Positions 60,271 through 64,000 of a stretch of 64,000 nucleotides of DNA are shown one piece after another. The first letter of the stretch is position 1. The number at the start of each line of letters is the position of its first letter. This DNA comes from Ficedula albicollis (taxonomy: Eukaryota; Chordata; Aves; Passeriformes; Muscicapidae): positions 62,364,462 to 62,428,461 of the forward strand of contig NC_021675.1 of the NCBI RefSeq assembly GCF_000247815.1. Direction: 5' to 3'. Made by a program: the position numbers and the translations under genes. The notes under the pieces are model-generated. The model ran no database searches. It worked only from the letters and a program-made list of their open reading frames with translations, and was not told where the DNA came from.

Positions 60271-63200
60271 AGGTCTCTTTTGCTTTAATCCAAACAGATA
60301 TATATATATGAAGTTTTGTCCCAGTCTGAGTCCTCAGACTGGAAGAAGAAAGGCTCAGCATTGAGAAGCTCCCAAATTATTCTTGTTATGAAACAGGACT
60401 TTGTACTTGACAGTAATAGAAGCAAATATTTGCATTGTGAGATTTTTATTCTGCACATACCAAAAATGCACTTTTAAACAGAGGCTTGATTGCAGCATTG
60501 GTCAAATGCTTAATTTTCACAGAGGAGATGATCCAGATTATTTTTTCTCCTCTCCCTTCCCTTACTTTAAAGCTATTATGTAGTAACAAGGCTATGTAAA
60601 ATACCCAGTTTATCAAGAGGAAACCATGAAAATCATAACTCAAAACCCCTGAGTCCCTGAAAAGCAGGAACTGTGAAGCAGACTTCTCCAACAAGGAACA
60701 AAGACTCTCCTGCCTGCTGTGTGTAGCTGTGGCATGTCATCACAACCCTCTGACTGCTTCACATAGCTTGTGTATAGAGGGAGGCAGCAGATTACAGTCA
60801 CATAATATAGTTTATTACAACAAACTTGAACGATCAGAAACTTCACAAAGGAGCAAAGGACTCAATGAGAGATCCGGAATGAAGATTTTAAAATCAGTGT
60901 CACAAAGTTGAACGTGCTCTTATAAAATGGAAGAGAAAAAGTACATCCAATGTCCTGCAAAACTCAGGTATTTCAGCAAAAAGGAATCAGTCTCTAATGA
61001 AACTGACAGTTATAGTACTTTTCTTGTAAGGATTAAAGACTGTGACGTATTCTATTACTCTAAATCACAGTAAAGTTTAAAGCTTGAATGCTTAGACTGC
61101 CACAAGAAAAACAAAGTTCCCAGGAAAGGTCAATAAATACAGACACATGGAAAATCTCTAAAGGTTATCTGCCTTGATGGACTGTTTCACCCAGCAGTTG
61201 ATCAGGTTCAGAACAAAAGATACAGAAGTTTTAAACTCTATGATCCTTCCTAACAACTCCAAATGAAACAAACTCCTGCCCATAGCATGTTTCAGGTGCA
61301 GGGCTCCAATTTCACAAACTCCTGATTACTCAGTTTCATCTGTCACAAGCCTCCCTACAGAAAAGATTGCTAAAGTCAGTTCAGAAACATCTCCACTTGC
61401 TCAGCCAAGCCCAAACATCAGCTATTTTATGAGGCATGAAGCTGGCAATTTCAGTGGCACTGGCAAGCCATGGGCTGTGCCACATTAAAATATACCCCTT
61501 AAAATATACCCCTGTGGGATAATCAAGCTCCACTCATTTACAAGTTACAGGTCCTATTTAAAAAACGAGGTGAGAAACAACCAAAAGTATTGCTTAATTC
61601 TAGTCCAGATTTGTGTCACTATCTTCTCTCTCTCTCATGGTTTTTACAGAGGCTTCTGCAGTTGTGGTTCTTATGTGCTTCTGTTGAGAGGTGTCCCCTG
61701 CTCCTGGCTCCTGCCTGCAGCCAGGAGCCACTTGTCACACAACCCAGAACACAACCATTAACATCATTACCTCAAAAATGACACGACTTGCCTATAGCAT
61801 ACTCTGAATCTGGCCACTCATGGGAGAGAAAGAAAAGCTGGGCTGAGTTCCCTACCACAAAAGCCAGTAGCTGGATCCATCTGCCAGGCAGCAGAAATCC
61901 AGATGGTGGAATCTCAGTTGCAACATTGAAGGGTCAAATTTCAAGCTCTGCTACTGATAATATATGAGCCCAGGGGGAAACTGACACAGCAACAAGGCAC
62001 ATGATTTGTTCTTGTCTTTTGCTTTTCTAAAGCAGACCTAGAATTACTGCACACTGGACAGTCACTCTAGGAGTGTGCTGAACTGGACTGTAATGCAATT
62101 ACATGGTCACATACCAATTTTTCCATGGGACAGCTGTCTCACTCACTGCACGACAGAGACACATGTGTGGGTACAATCAGGATGGCATGAGCAATGGTAA
62201 ATCTGTCAATTCCTGAACAGTGAGGAGCTTAACTTTTCAACCTAAACAACATCCTTTTAACATCACACACGTCTCATTATGCACAGAAGTATTCAGACAG
62301 AATTCTAGAGGAAGCAGCTATGCAATACCATCCAAGGCATATAAAATACCTGGTGTAAACACATCAGTGATGTTTGTGTCTGTCTCCAGGCATTGCTACA
62401 AGCCAAGCTTGCATACTTGCTAGACAAAAATATAAGTCAGGAGAATGTACAGCTGCCCCAAAGCAGTAACACTCACTCCAAGTCAATAGCAAAGTCTGAA
62501 GGCACACAACACCAAACCCTCCTAAACTGTCCTGACACCAGTATCAGCTAGACAGCTTGTGATTACAGAGACATGCCCAAAACAAGTTATAACACACAAA
62601 TAAAATGAAGACACTCTGCCACCTCTGTCAAACTCAGGGTTTGGCTTACCATTTCTTACTAATTTTATAAGGTTTGAGCTTCTTATGGTTCCTCAAAGAT
62701 TGGTATGATGGCTCCAGATCAAACAAAATTACTTAATATTTCTTTGAATTTGACTGTCTCTCTTTAATCACAGGTAAAATTCAGAAGCACTGGTTTCTAT
62801 AGAGTAGAAGCTTCTATAAAGTAGAAGCACTTTGCTATTTCATAGAGATTTTGTAGGGATAAATATAGTGACAATCTGCAGAGAGAGGCTGAAGTAGCAA
62901 ACCCTCTAGGGAGAGCTGTATAAGAAACTCAAATGGACAGATGGACACTAATGATTATGAATACTGCTGAAGAGATGAGCTCATCTAAGATTCTGAAGAC
63001 TCCTCACAGGAAAAAGACACTGAAGTACAGTCAGAGAACACTTCACTCCTGGTTCATGATACAGGAGGACTTTTCACAGCAAGAGCCAGGACTAGGCTGA
63101 AGAATTCCACCAGCCAGAGGAAATGGCTACACAAGACATAGCAAATTGCCTCTGAAACCAATTTTAATCCAATATGTTTGATAAACATAGCCAGAATGGC

Positions 63201-64000
63201 AGAGGTATTAGAAGAAAGGAACTAAAAACGATTATTCATTTAGCCAGAATGGCAGAGGTATTAGAAGAAAGGAAGTAAAAATGATTATTCATGAAAAATA
63301 AAAACACCATATGCAAATGTCACAGGATATATTCCTCAAACTTAACAGTGGGGTCACAGCATCTCCTGATTTCAGTGCACAGAGCCCTGAACAAATGCTC
63401 CTGTGAATTGATGCTAGGTACACAATACAATGCATTAACACCAGCCTTCACTGCCTTATCTTTCACCAGGTATCTCATAATAACCATTCTGCCATTCAGG
63501 GCATTAAAGATTCCTTACACAATTGCCATTAAAATAAACCACACTCAGCTCAGAAATTATAAATGCTTTTTCTCCAACTGTGAGATCTAAGAATGAAGGC
63601 AAATACCCCCATATAATCTGAAGTTCAGTATGTCACATATTCTTAGGGCCAAATTAAAGACAACTAATTCCTCCAGGTAATTAGAAACATCTACATTATT
63701 CCCCCAACTCCTCAGCTGAGCTGTCCTGATTTACAGTAGCAGATGATGTTCTGCAGTTTTTTGAAAAGGAACAATCTTAATTTAAGCATTAAGACACACA
63801 GCAGATTTTCCAATTCAAAACAGTGTTGTCAGCTTTTCAGAGATGTTTTCATAGAAACATTACATTCCCTTCTCCCCTTCCCAGAGCCTTGTTCAGCTCA
63901 GCTCCTGTTAAGCCACCTTTCCTAAGGCACAGACAAACTCCTGCTGCAATGCTCATGCACAAGAGACCAAACACACTTTTCCAGTCTGCCTAATGTCCAG
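60271..64000. other. AT-rich DNA, nothing recognised
   Basis: No exon, RNA gene or clear transposable element was seen. It contains the 53-bp tandem duplication at 63189-63294. Confidence 0.55.
63189..63294. repeat. 53-bp tandem duplication, two copies
   Basis: AGCCAGAATGGCAGAGGTAT starts at 63189 and again at 63242, with two or three differences over 53 bp. Confidence 0.92.

Overview
The window is vertebrate nuclear DNA, almost certainly from a bird. The evidence is several 3'-end fragments of CR1 non-LTR retrotransposons, solo-LTR-like elements, genes split into short exons with GT/AG splice sites, and vertebrate proteins. A songbird is plausible but not proven. There is no prokaryotic or operon organisation.

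Layout. (1) 1-10.8 kb: AT-rich sequence in which I see no gene. (2) 10.8-14.7 kb: a chemokine neighbourhood. It holds one complete three-exon CC chemokine gene (13473-14539, + strand, 102 aa, with TATA box and polyadenylation signal), two further degenerate copies of its promoter region, and the start of a second chemokine gene cut off by a CR1 insertion right after its ATG. A 341-bp solo LTR with a perfect 6-bp target duplication lies in intron 2 of the intact gene. (3) 16.1-16.8 kb: an LTR-like repeat with a second copy, inverted, at 43.3-43.9 kb. (4) 16.9-21.35 kb: an 87-bp satellite of about 51 units with an exact 12-unit (1044 bp) higher-order period. (5) 21.35-23.66 kb: a damaged, CpG-rich stretch with one 606-N gap and three poly-C blocks whose edges carry duplicated flanking sequence, which looks like assembly artefact. 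It removes the 5' part of LRPAP1 exon 1. (6) 23.03-30.83 kb: LRPAP1 (receptor-associated protein, RAP), + strand, eight coding exons with C-terminal HNEL. (7) 30.8-41.9 kb: intergenic, with a (GGAGA)n microsatellite beside a CR1. (8) 42.2-57.25 kb, - strand: five 3'-terminal coding exons (471 nt, 156 aa) that I assign to DOK7 because the tyrosine-motif tail fits a docking protein and the gene converges on LRPAP1 as in mammals. Its upstream exons are not visible. (9) 57.3-64 kb: upstream intron or intergenic DNA with a fourth poly-C artefact and a CR1.

The genes do not form one pathway. LRPAP1 is an ER chaperone for LDL-receptor-family proteins, DOK7 is a cytoplasmic adaptor at the neuromuscular junction, and the chemokine is a secreted leukocyte attractant. 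LRPAP1 and DOK7 are tail-to-tail. The chemokine lies on the far side of the gap and poly-C zone from LRPAP1, so its linkage to LRPAP1 should be treated as unproven.

I found no undescribed molecular system. The most notable items are the chemokine's lengthened N-terminus and rearranged surroundings, the strictly periodic satellite, the LTR insertions, a recurring pattern of exact two-copy 50-85 bp tandem duplications, and the assembly damage at LRPAP1 exon 1.
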